NCBI RefSeq assembly: GCF_001019715.1
Contig: NZ_BBXJ01000001.1
Span: 1,054,001 to 1,118,000, forward strand
Reading direction: 5' to 3'
Origin: Rodentibacter caecimuris
GTDB lineage: Bacteria; Pseudomonadota; Gammaproteobacteria; Enterobacterales; Pasteurellaceae
DNA: 64,000 nt
Below are positions 13,901 to 20,756 of this stretch, piece by piece. A program made the translations under genes and the position numbers. Below the pieces are notes generated by a model. It ran no database searches. It saw nothing but the letters and a program-made list of their open reading frames with translations, and was not told where the DNA came from. Within the stretch, counting starts at the first letter, position 1; every line of letters starts with the position of its first letter.

Positions 13901-16388
13901 TAGAATTTCGAAAGAGAAAGATGAAACGTTAGGGAAGAAGCAATCTGTACAGCGTGAAGATAACAGTGATTATATGACGATCAAACGCTTAAAAGAGGAT
14001 ATGGCTGACGTTGATCAACCAACTAAAGCAAACGCTTCTACAGAAAGCCCAGTTGTAATTGAAAATAAAGCCAAAGCAGAGAACGCTGAAAGTGATTACG
14101 CAGAAATCCCTGCAGTGGTTGGCAATAAAGCCAAAGCGGAGAATGCTGAAAGTGATTACGCAGAAATCCCTGCAGTGGTTGGCAATAAAGCCAAAGCAGA
14201 GAACACTGAAAGTGATTACGCAGAAATTCCGGCAGTGGTTGGCAATAAAGCCAAAGCGGAGAATGCTGAAAGTGATTACGCAGAAATTCCTGCTGCGGTT
14301 GGCAATAAAGCCAAAGCAGAGAACGCTGAAAGTGATTACGCAGAAATTCCTGCTGCGGTTGGCAATAAAGCCAAAGCAGAAAACGCTGAAAGTGATTACG
14401 CAGAAATCCCTGCAGTGGTTGGCAATAAAGCCAAAGCAGAGAATGCTGAAAGTGATTATGCAGAAATTCCGGCAGTGGTTGGAAATAAGGCCAAAGCCGA
14501 GAATGCTGAAAGTGATTACGCAGAAATCCCTGCAGTGGTTGGCAATAAAGTCAATAGCAATAACAGCAATAATAATCAAAGACTTGCTGAGGAAAATCAA
14601 ATCGGTAACGACGTAAATAAACCGAAAATTGATTCCAAAAAGCTATTTGAACAAGCGAAACAAAAAGCGCGTGAGCGTGATAGTGCGAAAGAGGCTGAAA
14701 AGAAATTAAAGATTTTGGCTGAAAATGCTGAAAGCTTGCCGAAAGAGCATTTATTAAAAGCATTACAAGATTTAGCATATGGCTCAAGTGTTGAAGAAGC
14801 GACGGCTTTAACAAATAAAGCAAAAGAAACGCGTAATAAGATTCACCGTCCGGATACTATTGAGGGATTTGAAGGACAGAATGTGAAAAATATGGGCAAA
14901 GTGATGAGTAAAATTGAGCTTGATGCTGCCTATTTACAATCTCGTGGCGAAATTAACCAAAAGATTGTAGATAAACTGGACTCAAACCAAGAGTTCCATC
15001 AGTTAATGAAACAAAAACTCTCTGGCAATGAAGAAGGCATTAAACGCTTATTCGGTTTGGTTGAACAAGCGAAGTTCGAAGCTCTAAAAGAAGTCACTGG
15101 CGTTGAAGGTAGCCGTGCTAAAGTGGAGTTTACGGGGAATAACCCGCTTTCAATGAAACAAGGTTCTTACGGTAATGATCTTGTTCAAATGAATGCGACA
15201 CCTATTTTGAGCTTCTTACGCACGAGAAAACAAAATAACAAAGAAATTTTGGATACTATCGTTCACGAATTAACGCATCACGATCAGGCACAAATTATCC
15301 GTCATAAGGATAAGTTACCAGAGCATATGAAACCGGATGCGAATTTAATGGCGCTAAATGGTCTTTATTATATCAATTCGGGGCTGACTAATATGCAGCA
15401 GTATAAAAAGCAGCCGCAAGAGCGAGAGGCGTTCTTCTCGGGTCATAAATTAGGTGAGCAACTGAGTAAATTGGTGGATAAAGGCTATACTGGTGCCAAA
15501 CGGGAGATTCAATCGATTGAGCATTTACCAAGCCCAAATAGCAACCTGGAAACCCTTAAACCACAAAGCACAGATTTAGGCAATAATACCTTGATTTATG
15601 GCTTAAAAGATGGGCGTAAGGAACTGATTAACCGTGCTAACCAAGCCGATAAAGGGAAACGAAACCCAATTCTTGCGGATAGTTACATTGGTGAGTTAAA
15701 TTTAGGCTACGAATTTGGTAATTTGTCTAAATTGGCAGATAAGGTTAAACAAGGGAAAGTGACGCAACAAGACATTGATCATATTGCAAACTTCCAAGAT
15801 TTGGGGGCGGATAATGCCTTAGCAACATCTTCTCGCAGCCGTATCAATCAAGCCAATGTCGAGGATAATAAAAAAATTATCACGGAATTGCTCAACAATC
15901 CGGTTGCAGTAGATTCTCTCAAACGGATCGCTGAATTTAATGAAAAGGAGCAACAGTTATTTCAAAAACTGAAACAAAATGAGAATTTGGATTTAGATAA
16001 TCCGAAAACCTCACCTTCTTTCACTAAAGAGCAAAATGAAGCGATTGAACAATATCTGTCAGCAGTAGGTGAACTGAACAGAAGTCGCGAAGATTTCTTT
16101 TCAGAAAAAACCAAACTGATTGCTAAAGAAACCCTTGAAAGAGGCGGAAAAGTCTATTTTGCGTTAGATGGTTTAGCAACGGATACAACGACGTTCAATA
16201 AAGATAAAACTCAAATAGATATGGGTAATCTGAAGAAATTATTTGATCCGAACTATGAATTCTATAATTCGGTGACATCAAGGGAGTTACGTTACCTGTA
16301 TGAAAACTACAGAGATAACCCGAACTTGAAGTTTACCATTAAGGATCAGGTTATTGAAAACCCGCTTAAGTCATTAGATCTTAATTAA
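4983..16388 (+). CDS. giant TpsA exoprotein with tyrosine-motif repeats, Fic domain and zincin-like domain (IbpA/PfhB/LspA type)
   Basis: A 3801-residue secreted exoprotein. In order: an extended signal peptide region (1-24) and hydrophobic core ending VFAN near 84; a TPS domain with NPNGI at 195-199; long haemagglutinin-type beta-helix repeats; a charged coiled coil at about 970-1040; eleven 43-residue repeats at about 2023-2470 bearing PIYEEI, SPYAKL and PIYSEV; a Fic domain with HPFAEGNGR at 2863-2871; eight 20-residue repeats with SDYAEIPA at about 3028-3189; then a domain with HELTHH from 3428 and EREAFF near 3480; and an unassigned tail containing SRELRYLYENYR. Fic enzymes of this type (H. 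somni IbpA) AMPylate host Rho GTPases. The complete motif predicts activity. IbpA, as I recall, carries two Fic repeats and ends in a YopT-like cysteine protease; here there is one Fic domain and an HExxH motif instead. The frame is unbroken. Confidence 0.93.
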   Translation: MNKNRYKLIFSKSKSCLVPVAEYINYESGDTGSVENKEECESSSEGRHIFRLSTFSCLIKSRLLHLGNAALAFLFVVPNTVFANVNSKDIVLDKGNHETKISETTNGVHIIEIAKPQYDGISDNKFQKFNVGNGAVFNNSNKEGSSYLVGHLDKNQNFDKDTAKAILTQVTGNQMSKIKGGLEVFGDKADLLIINPNGININGVQTFNTDRFVASTSNVIDPKNGLKLSVEKGTVTIDKDGIATDGLKYLDIVAKKIEQKGAVRNINDKAPVETNITFVAGSSEYDVKARKVKSKQAKSTEIAITGTEAGAMYGNHIQFITTDTGAGVNHKGIILSEKDIQIENEQGKVEVATLQAKQNLSSKGSKKLDINGQISAGKAINLNSTEVNLKQNTKVSSQKVDISADKTATDKNAKIRGTNVNINSQSTQIGKDSTVIATNLDIKGKNLENSGTIAARFNKIYVEKLNNKKDILAEKTLDISTFGNILSQNNITPDDGYHNNGTIQSKGTANLTFRVTHFHSASHKLPEAREKLTLSAKEIFFDKGSENQLSSSLDINSNDDVFINKGVLTSANQLSVKGQKIINEGLLGAKNSLNLTSFSNITNNATGVLHSDGVMNLNADDIIHNRGEILSKGKITVSAEKLLNDIEFQGSVYHYDQNIELTIIDPGSSRTDYYSISGSIPRLGNNLKISHIGNIRGESDFEFIQKDSKLSDAGITNHGIINIQGNLISNGAKSIINDMRSAKFNIFDYYLNSPANITIKFQPIVNGIEIPLQGNMIYKFNSVAQLIKFFFETKGTERYIKKTRAFPVSLDKVQVLKLLRSVRSPLLQSTLTTILGANWESKSLMELKAAYEASERASKLGSKNIELYPNKKSKILAGSFIGDTNILVNGKRGEEGAFDDKVSIGKHTIQAPPIQLKPFVVQPENNGNSEIDLSTLLELLSNPNLFIDRSFNKKKEDNTNILVPKEDTDLLGETEEEKKQRLEKERLFEKERLEEAERRKKQVEEEQKKLESLSEQEKQRLEEYEKKLAEEKRKADELAKQKEIPLDKDRARVEVDPLYHTRMKYINQNDYVGSDYFFNNIAPRGTEDKVSVIGDSYFEHQLITRSIEKKVDNHLALKYDLTNVELVKRLMDNAYHTSGDLNLTLGKALTKEQQDNLKEDIIWYVKSTINGKETYIPQVYFAKQTLEDAEKYKGLGSAVIKARELKLKAKDVQNSGTIAGSRVDIEAENKIKNTGDILGKELVRLKGHKGIESSATSYADEKGNTVIQKSRIASEQHLHLETDLDSDINITASDVKAKTGFVKTKDLKAKDSHKFSSSHKQKEILATGLFGIQKKVGGETEDTYSAESVGSELEFDHLHLAVKGDVEQTGSKIKADRVTGVIQGDYKTKTGQNIQHTDKSKGVFGIFASALAAGGGKSVSASADSVDGVLTQISESDYTGANAELGIKFEQEKSSRTDLKNVNSELDAKSGDLQVLGTLDIGGLDINKSMSESASELTQSTTNEEANKTEDDNSTDKASEVEKPVENNQTKGTNPNLRKLSKEEIEELMAEKDQAFFDAQKNLRNDKLKLTAKEIISTKYQDETDFKSSKSSFKLGLVGEAHSAVADIVSHSIKQAEDAKKGIKQDGTAALQVTSDIANLVTGDLVGGSVKAQAGYSQSNTGFNEKSDNRNTLNGNLVLSATEGGIELNNVERSKSGKLSLNAKDKVTINAGKTERTESDESWHAKVSAGGTVSCGVMSQGCAVGVTNGVEAGYSTTNTNATTYQNSQLLGDEIEINTESDLTLSGANIKADVYRTKVEGKTSIESKQDTYERHNKRLDVGVSVGASVTTALTVKPTGSVTVGYGQEDETSRMVNQQSGIEAGKMIGQIKDLDLTAGYFVDKSGNNDLTTTGSVTHRSLEDYHHKDGGEFGASIGLNERGTSQANIRGGRSAQKHYDATQHSTLSGIDSQPVEKPINQDLNKSKTVHRDEQLASTSFGFELGDLAELGQKGLNKAKQALNKKSNQNSARGLNDIASNNDQLPKPKQSEAPIYEEIPDSPYAKLGDANANAQRKSTESEPIYSEVTKPKQSQEPIYEEIPDSPYAKLGDANANAQRKSTESDPIYSEVTKPKQSQEPIYEEIPDSPYAKLGDANANAQRKSTESDPIYSEVTKPKQSQEPIYEEIPDSPYAKLGDANANAQRKSTESDPIYSEVTKPKQSQEPIYEEIPDSPYAKLGDANANAQRKSTESYPIYSEVTKPKQSQEPIYEEIPDSPYAKLGDANANAQRKSTESDPIYSEVTKPKQSQEPIYEEIPDSPYAKLGDANANAQRKSTESEPIYSEVTKPKQSQEPIYEEIPDSPYAKLGDANANAQRKSTESDPIYSEVTKPKQSQEPIYEEIPDSPYAKLGDANANAQRKSTESDPIYSEVTKPKQSQEPIYEEIPDSPYAKLGDANANAQRKSTESDPIYSEVTKPKQSQEPIYEEIPDSPYAKLGDSNAQAKSGKSEPIYEEIPALTQENKAKRPLPELPQSGNTKANSGESDYAEIPAVVSNKAKAENAESDYAEIPALAKTGNKSDNVESSLAQANSNNNNSRVLPTMPETANVEQTGAQSAPSFFQKIKNFFKTDRTSSKKAEENANKGNQTLDTEAQANGKPNYEKLEDNLNLKELLSLEAKRYDEFEQKILNNSEFLAEAREAAKKSVPEAVLKQMAGSPELDDILTDGAKRTERKINEALHFKPSEQEFNAIQQLVKKLPKSDEIMSVPEQTQRIVDALAETSKTIQRSPELKDKLKGAVEEFLNDTKNGLTVESIEKLNHGLRPDEGENRTLYKKESLTKEDAIFSGPQASKLQLAQMVEFINDAKARGVEPSVLSGMVYQRVIAYHPFAEGNGRVARVIVNKLLLDAGYPPFTKFSSKFEETIIPQSDNTKDSASSPEVISEFLRLLGEKSVDEAKPKFAPTEAASNSAGQAEDIYAQIDPSKKRVKTESEAEKAARISKEKDETLGKKQSVQREDNSDYMTIKRLKEDMADVDQPTKANASTESPVVIENKAKAENAESDYAEIPAVVGNKAKAENAESDYAEIPAVVGNKAKAENTESDYAEIPAVVGNKAKAENAESDYAEIPAAVGNKAKAENAESDYAEIPAAVGNKAKAENAESDYAEIPAVVGNKAKAENAESDYAEIPAVVGNKAKAENAESDYAEIPAVVGNKVNSNNSNNNQRLAEENQIGNDVNKPKIDSKKLFEQAKQKARERDSAKEAEKKLKILAENAESLPKEHLLKALQDLAYGSSVEEATALTNKAKETRNKIHRPDTIEGFEGQNVKNMGKVMSKIELDAAYLQSRGEINQKIVDKLDSNQEFHQLMKQKLSGNEEGIKRLFGLVEQAKFEALKEVTGVEGSRAKVEFTGNNPLSMKQGSYGNDLVQMNATPILSFLRTRKQNNKEILDTIVHELTHHDQAQIIRHKDKLPEHMKPDANLMALNGLYYINSGLTNMQQYKKQPQEREAFFSGHKLGEQLSKLVDKGYTGAKREIQSIEHLPSPNSNLETLKPQSTDLGNNTLIYGLKDGRKELINRANQADKGKRNPILADSYIGELNLGYEFGNLSKLADKVKQGKVTQQDIDHIANFQDLGADNALATSSRSRINQANVEDNKKIITELLNNPVAVDSLKRIAEFNEKEQQLFQKLKQNENLDLDNPKTSPSFTKEQNEAIEQYLSAVGELNRSREDFFSEKTKLIAKETLERGGKVYFALDGLATDTTTFNKDKTQIDMGNLKKLFDPNYEFYNSVTSRELRYLYENYRDNPNLKFTIKDQVIENPLKSLDLN
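11048..12400 (+). repeat. 129-bp tandem coding repeat, ten full units plus one partial
   Basis: Each unit encodes KPKQSQEPIYEEIPDSPYAK followed by a linker and a second tyrosine site, S-E/D-PIYSEV. Units are nearly identical in DNA, with silent third-base changes (CTAGGT or TTAGGT, AACGCC or AATGCC) mixed among copies, suggesting recent unequal exchange or gene conversion. One unit has ESYPIY in place of ESDPIY. The frame is kept because 129 is a multiple of three. Copy number probably varies between strains. Confidence 0.97.
14065..14548 (+). repeat. 60-bp tandem coding repeat, eight units
   Basis: Each unit encodes NKAKAENAESDYAEIPAVVG. Two related units occur earlier at about 12535-12630, between the first repeat array and the Fic domain. 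Divergence is mainly silent, plus V/A and A/T swaps. The tyrosine context S-D-Y-A-E-I fits the ITIM consensus. The array separates the Fic domain from the C-terminal zincin-like domain and could act as a linker with host-kinase sites. Confidence 0.97.
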
Positions 16389-16406
16389 ACATCATGTCTA
16401 AAATAG

Positions 16407-16436
16407 CAATCTGCCCATCAAATGGGCAGATTGTTA
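16407..16436 (+). terminator. probable terminator after the exoprotein gene
   Basis: A 12-base-pair stem (CAATCTGCCCAT / ATGGGCAGATTG) with a three-base loop, 19 bases after the stop. The T-run is weak (TTATATC), so termination could be inefficient. Confidence 0.6.
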
Positions 16437-16943
16437 TATCAAAATATTCAAATACAAAATTCCTCCGTTTAAAATCAAAGTGCGATAAATTATTTTTACT
16501 CATTTTTTTAAATTCATTTGTTACGCCTTGTTATTGTTTTATCAATAATCTCCCAAAATTTAACTACAAAGCTACTCACAAAAGTAATCTGCCTATAATA
16601 TTAAGTTAGCAAGAGCATTATCATTAGGTGCAGAAGCAATGGTATTCCTAAAAAAGCGATTTTCGGTTCCATGATCTACGCTATACTTAAGCAAGTTAGT
16701 ACATTCAAAATGGAATACCATTTATGGCATTGAAAGAGAAGAGCGGATGGGAAATTATCGAACCGGTTCGGAAATGCGCTGATTTAACAAAGGGCGCTAG
16801 ACTCAAGTCAAATTTGAGTCAAACTCATTTTTGCAACTTAATAATTTAATAGTTGAAAATGATGAACGAGAAGAAATTATAGAAAATAACGAAATGTAAG
16901 TTATTGAATTTGAAGACTCTTCATTTATGGAGTTATTAAGAAA
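16437..16943 (+). other. gene-poor gap with an ORF remnant and an inverted repeat
   Basis: No intact gene is convincing. A perfect 10-base inverted repeat (ATGGTATTCC at 16639-16648 and GGAATACCAT at 16712-16721) encloses 63 bases. Just after it, an ATG at 16724 opens a short frame beginning MALKEKSGWEIIEPVRK that soon stops. It looks like the 5' end of a decayed gene I do not recognise. The gap may be scar tissue of the island boundary next to the tRNA-Ser. Confidence 0.4.
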
Positions 16944-17033
16944 TGGCGGAGGAAGTGAGATTCGAACTCACGGAGGGCGTAAACCCTCGCCGGTTTTCAA
17001 GACCGGTGCCTTCAACCACTCGACCATTCCTCC
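16944..17033 (-). tRNA. tRNA-Ser (anticodon TGA)
   Basis: The minus strand reads a complete class II tRNA with acceptor GGAGGAA, anticodon loop CTTGAAA (anticodon TGA), a long variable arm (GAGGG...CCCTC), T-arm GTGAG-TTCGAAT-CTCAC and an encoded 3' CCA. It decodes UCN serine codons. It marks the right border of the two-partner secretion island, and a decayed copy lies at 2669-2745. Confidence 0.98.
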
Positions 17034-17233
17034 GTACTTGACGGTGCGTAGTATAATTCAAAATTTTTTGATGTAAATAAAAAACGAGTGAAATCTATTT
17101 AGTCGGCGTTTATTTATTCATTTTGCTTTCTTTTTAGCCAAAGCAGGAAATAATTTTTGCTCAGCCATTGACTTTTTATACACTCGCCCTTACTTTAGGG
17201 TTTGATGCTAACTAACGTTATTAAGGAGCTTTT

Positions 17234-17899
17234 ATGCAATCACGCATTATTGTTGACTCAAGAAACGAATCCTTATTAAGCACCCATAAAGTGCTTCGTA
17301 ATACTTATTTCTTACTTGGTCTAACAATGGCATTTTCGGCAGTTGTCGCTTATATTTCTATGGCGATGAATTTGCCGTATCCAAACATTATTGTTTTACT
17401 TGTTGGCTTTTACGGCTTACTTTTCATTACACATCGTTTAGCTGACCGTCCTGCGGGTATTTTAGCGGCATTTGCCTTTACCGGTTTTATGGGCTATACC
17501 ATTGGGCCAATTCTCAATATGTATGTGGCAAACGGCATGGAAGATTTAATTATGTTGTCATTTGCCGGCACAGCGATTGTTTTCTTTGCCTGCTCAGCCT
17601 ATGTATTGACGACAAAAAAAGACATGTCATTCCTTGCAACCGCAATGTTTGCCCTTTTCATTGTGCTTTTACTTGGTATGGTGGCTAGTTTCTTCTTCCA
17701 AATACCGGCGTTAGCCATTGCAATTAGTGCATTATTTGTTGTTTTCTCAACGATGACAATTTTGTATGAAACCAGCAATATCATTCACGGTGGTGAAACA
17801 AATTATATTCGTGCCACAGTAAGTATTTATGTAGCGATTTATAACTTATTCTTAAGTTTGTTAAGATTGCTCTCAATTTTTTCAAGCAATAATGACTAA
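17234..17899 (+). CDS. yccA: Bax inhibitor-1/YccA-family membrane protein
   Basis: A 221-residue polytopic inner-membrane protein with about seven hydrophobic segments. It has the BI-1 family layout, with [15 protein letters not shown] mid-protein and the C-terminal [23 protein letters not shown] block containing conserved charged and polar residues. E. coli YccA interacts with and modulates the FtsH protease. A ribosome-binding site, AAGGAGC, precedes the ATG. The gene stands alone between tRNA-Ser and a terminator at 17916-17951. Confidence 0.9.
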   Translation: MQSRIIVDSRNESLLSTHKVLRNTYFLLGLTMAFSAVVAYISMAMNLPYPNIIVLLVGFYGLLFITHRLADRPAGILAAFAFTGFMGYTIGPILNMYVANGMEDLIMLSFAGTAIVFFACSAYVLTTKKDMSFLATAMFALFIVLLLGMVASFFFQIPALAIAISALFVVFSTMTILYETSNIIHGGETNYIRATVSIYVAIYNLFLSLLRLLSIFSSNND

Positions 17900-17915
17900 A
17901 TTTGCTTAAAAAAAC

Positions 17916-17951
17916 AAAATGCGCCTTGATTAGGATTAAGGCGCATTTTTT
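17916..17951 (+). terminator. intrinsic terminator, probably bidirectional
   Basis: The stem AATGCGCCTT / AAGGCGCATT is flanked by an A-run on the left and a T-run on the right. It can serve both yccA and the convergent yfcH gene. Confidence 0.85.
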
Positions 17952-17955
17952 TATA

Positions 17956-18849
17956 TTATTTTTTGGAAAAAAGTGCGGTCAAATATTGGGTTAAATTTTC
18001 ATATTGAAACGTGAATCCCGCTTCAATAAGCCGTTTCGGCAAAACATATTGGCTTTCTAGTAACATATTGGCACGCTCACCTAAGACGAGTTTTAAGGCA
18101 AATTTCGGCGCAGGGAAAGGCGCACAACGTTTTAACGATTGAGCCAATTGTTGGTTAAACGCTCTATTGGTAATTGGTTGGGGTGAAACAAAATTATAAA
18201 TGCCCTGACACTCGCCATGAGAAAGTAAAAATAAAATGCCGTTTACCATATCTTCTAATGCAATCCATGCCCAGTACTGTTTTCCCGTACCTAATGGACC
18301 GGCTAAATTCCAATAATAGAGCGGAAGCATTTTTTTTAATGCCCCGCCATTCGGAGAAAGCACCATACCGGTGCGAAGAATACAGACTTTCGTTTTGGCT
18401 TGTAATGTTGTGTTTTCCCAAGCATGGCAAAGTGCTGCCGTGAATGTATGATGAACAGTCGGGCTTGTTTCAGTAAGAACTTTATTGGCTTGATCACCAT
18501 AAATACCGGCTGCCGAGCCGGAAATCAAGCGTGGGGGATTCACACCGGCATTAATCAACGAAACTAATTGCTGTGTCAGTTTTACTCTGCTATTAAATAA
18601 TTTTGCTTTTTGTGATGTTGTCCAATGTTTAGTAAAAATAGGTTCACCAGCTAAGTTTATCACTACATCAAACTCATCTAAATTTTTAAGCTGGGAAAGT
18701 GCGGTTAAAAATTTCAACGTTTTTTTAGGAAAAAGAGAACGGGCTTTTTTCTCATTGCGAGTGAGAATAGTGAGTTGATGTTGTTCTTCTAGGGCAGAGG
18801 TTAATTTTTTTCCGATTAATCCTGTGCCGCCGGTAATAAAAATTTTCAT
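17956..18849 (-). CDS. yfcH: NAD-dependent epimerase/SDR-family protein YfcH
   Basis: A 297-residue TIGR01777-type atypical short-chain dehydrogenase. The N-terminus has the nucleotide-binding motif ITGGTGLIGKKL, followed by DVVINLAGEPI, SGSAAGIYGD (in the active-site Tyr region) and a C-terminal domain with LVLGERANMLLESQ. The substrate is unknown. Its start codon overlaps the argR stop at 18849, so it is translationally coupled to argR. The order yfcH-argR followed by divergent mdh matches H. influenzae as I recall. Confidence 0.9.
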   Translation of the reverse strand: MKIFITGGTGLIGKKLTSALEEQHQLTILTRNEKKARSLFPKKTLKFLTALSQLKNLDEFDVVINLAGEPIFTKHWTTSQKAKLFNSRVKLTQQLVSLINAGVNPPRLISGSAAGIYGDQANKVLTETSPTVHHTFTAALCHAWENTTLQAKTKVCILRTGMVLSPNGGALKKMLPLYYWNLAGPLGTGKQYWAWIALEDMVNGILFLLSHGECQGIYNFVSPQPITNRAFNQQLAQSLKRCAPFPAPKFALKLVLGERANMLLESQYVLPKRLIEAGFTFQYENLTQYLTALFSKK

Positions 18850-19301
18850 TAAAGTGAGCTTTCAAACAAATTTTTAATATGCTCAATTAGAGTGGAAATT
18901 GCAGTTGTACGTGTCGGCGACACGAAAATCGTATCATCGCCGGCAATTGTGCCAAGAATCCCTTCTGCTTTACCAATAGAATCCAATAGGCGTGCAATTA
19001 ATTGCGCAGCACCCGGAGTGGTCTTAATCACGATTAAAAACTCATTATGATCGATATCCAATACGAGATTTCTTAGTGGGCTACTGGTTGCAGGTACGCT
19101 TAATTCATTTGGTAAGCAATAGACCATTTCCATCTTGGTATTACGCACACGCACTGCGCCAAATTTACTCAGCATACGCGAAACTTTAGATTGATTTATA
19201 GTTGGAAAACCCTGGCTTTTTAAGGCTTCAACTATTTCACTTTGAGAGGAAAAACGTTCCTGGCTCAGCAATTCTTTAAATGTTTTTGTTAAATCATCCA
19301 T
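18849..19301 (-). CDS. argR: arginine repressor
   Basis: A 150-residue ArgR, the arginine-responsive hexameric repressor that also assists Xer recombination in E. coli. The N-terminal winged helix contains [14 protein letters not shown] and the recognition region [19 protein letters not shown]. The C-terminal oligomerisation and arginine-binding domain has [11 protein letters not shown]. It is divergent from mdh. An ARG-box-like palindrome 38 bases upstream of the start suggests autoregulation. Its stop overlaps the start of yfcH. Confidence 0.97.
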   Translation of the reverse strand: MDDLTKTFKELLSQERFSSQSEIVEALKSQGFPTINQSKVSRMLSKFGAVRVRNTKMEMVYCLPNELSVPATSSPLRNLVLDIDHNEFLIVIKTTPGAAQLIARLLDSIGKAEGILGTIAGDDTIFVSPTRTTAISTLIEHIKNLFESSL

Positions 19302-19338
19302 TTATTCGTTTTAAGATGGGACTAATCCGCATAAGCGT

Positions 19339-19352
19339 TGCATAAAAATGCA
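19339..19352. promoter_or_regulatory. ARG-box-like palindrome
   Basis: TGCATAAAAATGCA is a perfect-arm palindrome close to the ArgR half-site pair TGAAT-N4-ATTCA. A second partial site, ATATGCAACT, follows at once. Its place upstream of argR fits ArgR autoregulation. Confidence 0.5.
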
Positions 19353-19410
19353 AAATATGCAACTAAAATACAAATTTGAGTAAAAAAAGAGACAAGTTTT
19401 ATCTAGAAAT

Positions 19411-19424
19411 TTGAGCTAGATCTC
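19411..19424. promoter_or_regulatory. FNR-like box between argR and mdh
   Basis: TTGAGCTAGATCTC resembles the FNR consensus TTGAT-N4-ATCAA. It shares its 12-base core TTGAGCTAGATC with sites before sucA and fnr in this window. It lies 85 bases upstream of the mdh start. Confidence 0.45.
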
Positions 19425-19508
19425 ATTATTGAATTTCTATGTTTGTAATTTATCGGTTTACCTTTTAAAATTTACAAAGTTAATTAATCTACTTAATAAG
19501 GAGTATAC

Positions 19509-20444
19509 ATGAAAGTTGCAGTATTAGGTGCAGCCGGCGGTATCGGTCAAGCGTTGGCATTATTGCTAAAACTACAATTACCAGCAGGAACAGAATTATC
19601 ACTTTATGACATTGCGCCGATAACACCGGGCGTGGCGGCTGATGTCAGCCATATTCCTACAGCCGTGAAAGTGAAAGGTTTTTCAGGTGAAGATCCAAGT
19701 CCTGCACTTGAAGGCGCAGATGTGGTATTGATTTCTGCAGGTGTAGCACGTAAGCCAGGTATGGATCGTTCCGATTTATTTAATATCAATGCCGGGATTG
19801 TTCGTAATCTTGTTGAAAAAATCGCGGTTGTTTGCCCGAAGGCCTGCATAGGTATTATTACTAATCCGGTTAATACAACGGTTGCTATTGCAGCAGAAGT
19901 ACTGAAAAAAGCCGGTGTTTATGATAAACGTAAATTATTCGGTGTGACAACGTTAGATGTGCTTCGCTCAGAAACCTTTGTTGCCGAATTGAAAAATCTC
20001 AATGTTTCCCGTACGACCGTACCGGTTATCGGGGGGCATTCCGGTGTTACCATCCTTCCATTACTTTCTCAAGTTCCTTATGCGGAGTTTACCGCTGAAG
20101 AAATCGTACCATTAACAAAACGTATCCAAAATGCAGGTACTGAAGTTGTAGAAGCCAAAGCCGGTGGCGGATCGGCAACGCTTTCTATGGCTCAAGCCGC
20201 CGCTCGTTTTGCCCGCTCTTTAATAAAGGGTTTGAGAGGAGAGACTGTTGTTGAATGCACTTATGTGGAAGGTGATGGAAAATATGCCCGTTTCTTTGCT
20301 CAACCGGTTCGTTTAGGTAAAGATGGTGTGGAAGAGATTCTACCAATCGGTTTATTAAGCGAATTTGAACAACATGCATTGGAATCAATGTTGCCGACAT
20401 TACGTGCAGATATTGAATTAGGTGAGAAATTTATCAACGGTTAA
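19509..20444 (+). CDS. mdh: malate dehydrogenase
   Basis: A 311-residue NAD-dependent malate dehydrogenase that interconverts malate and oxaloacetate. It has the Rossmann motif [17 protein letters not shown] at the start, substrate-binding [19 protein letters not shown], and the catalytic block [16 protein letters not shown] with the active-site His. AGGAG precedes the ATG. In Pasteurellaceae that lack citrate synthase, this enzyme usually runs in the reductive direction towards fumarate and succinate. It is monocistronic, with a terminator at 20463-20491. Confidence 0.98.
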   Translation: MKVAVLGAAGGIGQALALLLKLQLPAGTELSLYDIAPITPGVAADVSHIPTAVKVKGFSGEDPSPALEGADVVLISAGVARKPGMDRSDLFNINAGIVRNLVEKIAVVCPKACIGIITNPVNTTVAIAAEVLKKAGVYDKRKLFGVTTLDVLRSETFVAELKNLNVSRTTVPVIGGHSGVTILPLLSQVPYAEFTAEEIVPLTKRIQNAGTEVVEAKAGGGSATLSMAQAAARFARSLIKGLRGETVVECTYVEGDGKYARFFAQPVRLGKDGVEEILPIGLLSEFEQHALESMLPTLRADIELGEKFING

Positions 20445-20462
20445 TTATAAATTTTATAGAAG

Positions 20463-20491
20463 AAGCGTCTACATAATAGACGCTTTTTTTT
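20463..20491 (+). terminator. intrinsic terminator of mdh
   Basis: Stem AAGCGTCTA / TAGACGCTT followed by a run of eight T. Confidence 0.9.
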
Positions 20492-20664
20492 GTAAAAAGA
20501 AAATTTTTAAGAAAAACCGTGACTTACTTCACAAATTTGGAAATAGATATTTGCATAAGTATCTTGATGGGAGTAACCTAGCCTCACTAAAAATAAGTGC
20601 TATCCCAAATAGCCGACATCTATTTTGCTTTCCGAGTAGTGCCTCTTTTGAGGCACTTTTTTTT
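20492..20664 (+). other. intergenic segment with its own terminator, possible small RNA
   Basis: Between the mdh terminator and the comEA-like gene there is no credible protein gene, yet a second perfect terminator (AGTGCCTC TTTT GAGGCACT followed by T8, 20638-20664) is present. A terminator with no gene before it suggests a short transcript starting near 20530-20570. I see no convincing promoter hexamers, so this is only a candidate. Confidence 0.35.
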
Positions 20665-20756
20665 ATTCTAAAAATAGAGCAGAGTTGAACTAATTCCCTA
20701 AATTAGAATCTTAAGGTATGTTCTTCTGACAAAATCACTATTTATAGGAGTTTTTT

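Noticed and set aside
13989-14616. Long antisense and out-of-frame ORFs (203 and 185 codons) over the 60-bp repeat array
   Set aside because: They exist only because a 60-base repeat keeps every frame open; the residues are repetitive shadows of the exoprotein repeats and have no start signals.
16394-16609. A 71-codon ORF after the exoprotein gene, a possible immunity gene
   Set aside because: It begins 6 bases after the stop, runs through the terminator hairpin, has no ribosome-binding site and an unlikely composition.
16639-16721. Inverted repeat as ends of a miniature insertion element
   Set aside because: Only 10 bases per arm and 63 bases between, with no visible target duplication and no second copy in the window.
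20422-20688. 88-codon ORF overlapping the end of mdh
   Set aside because: It passes through two intrinsic terminators and has no start signal.
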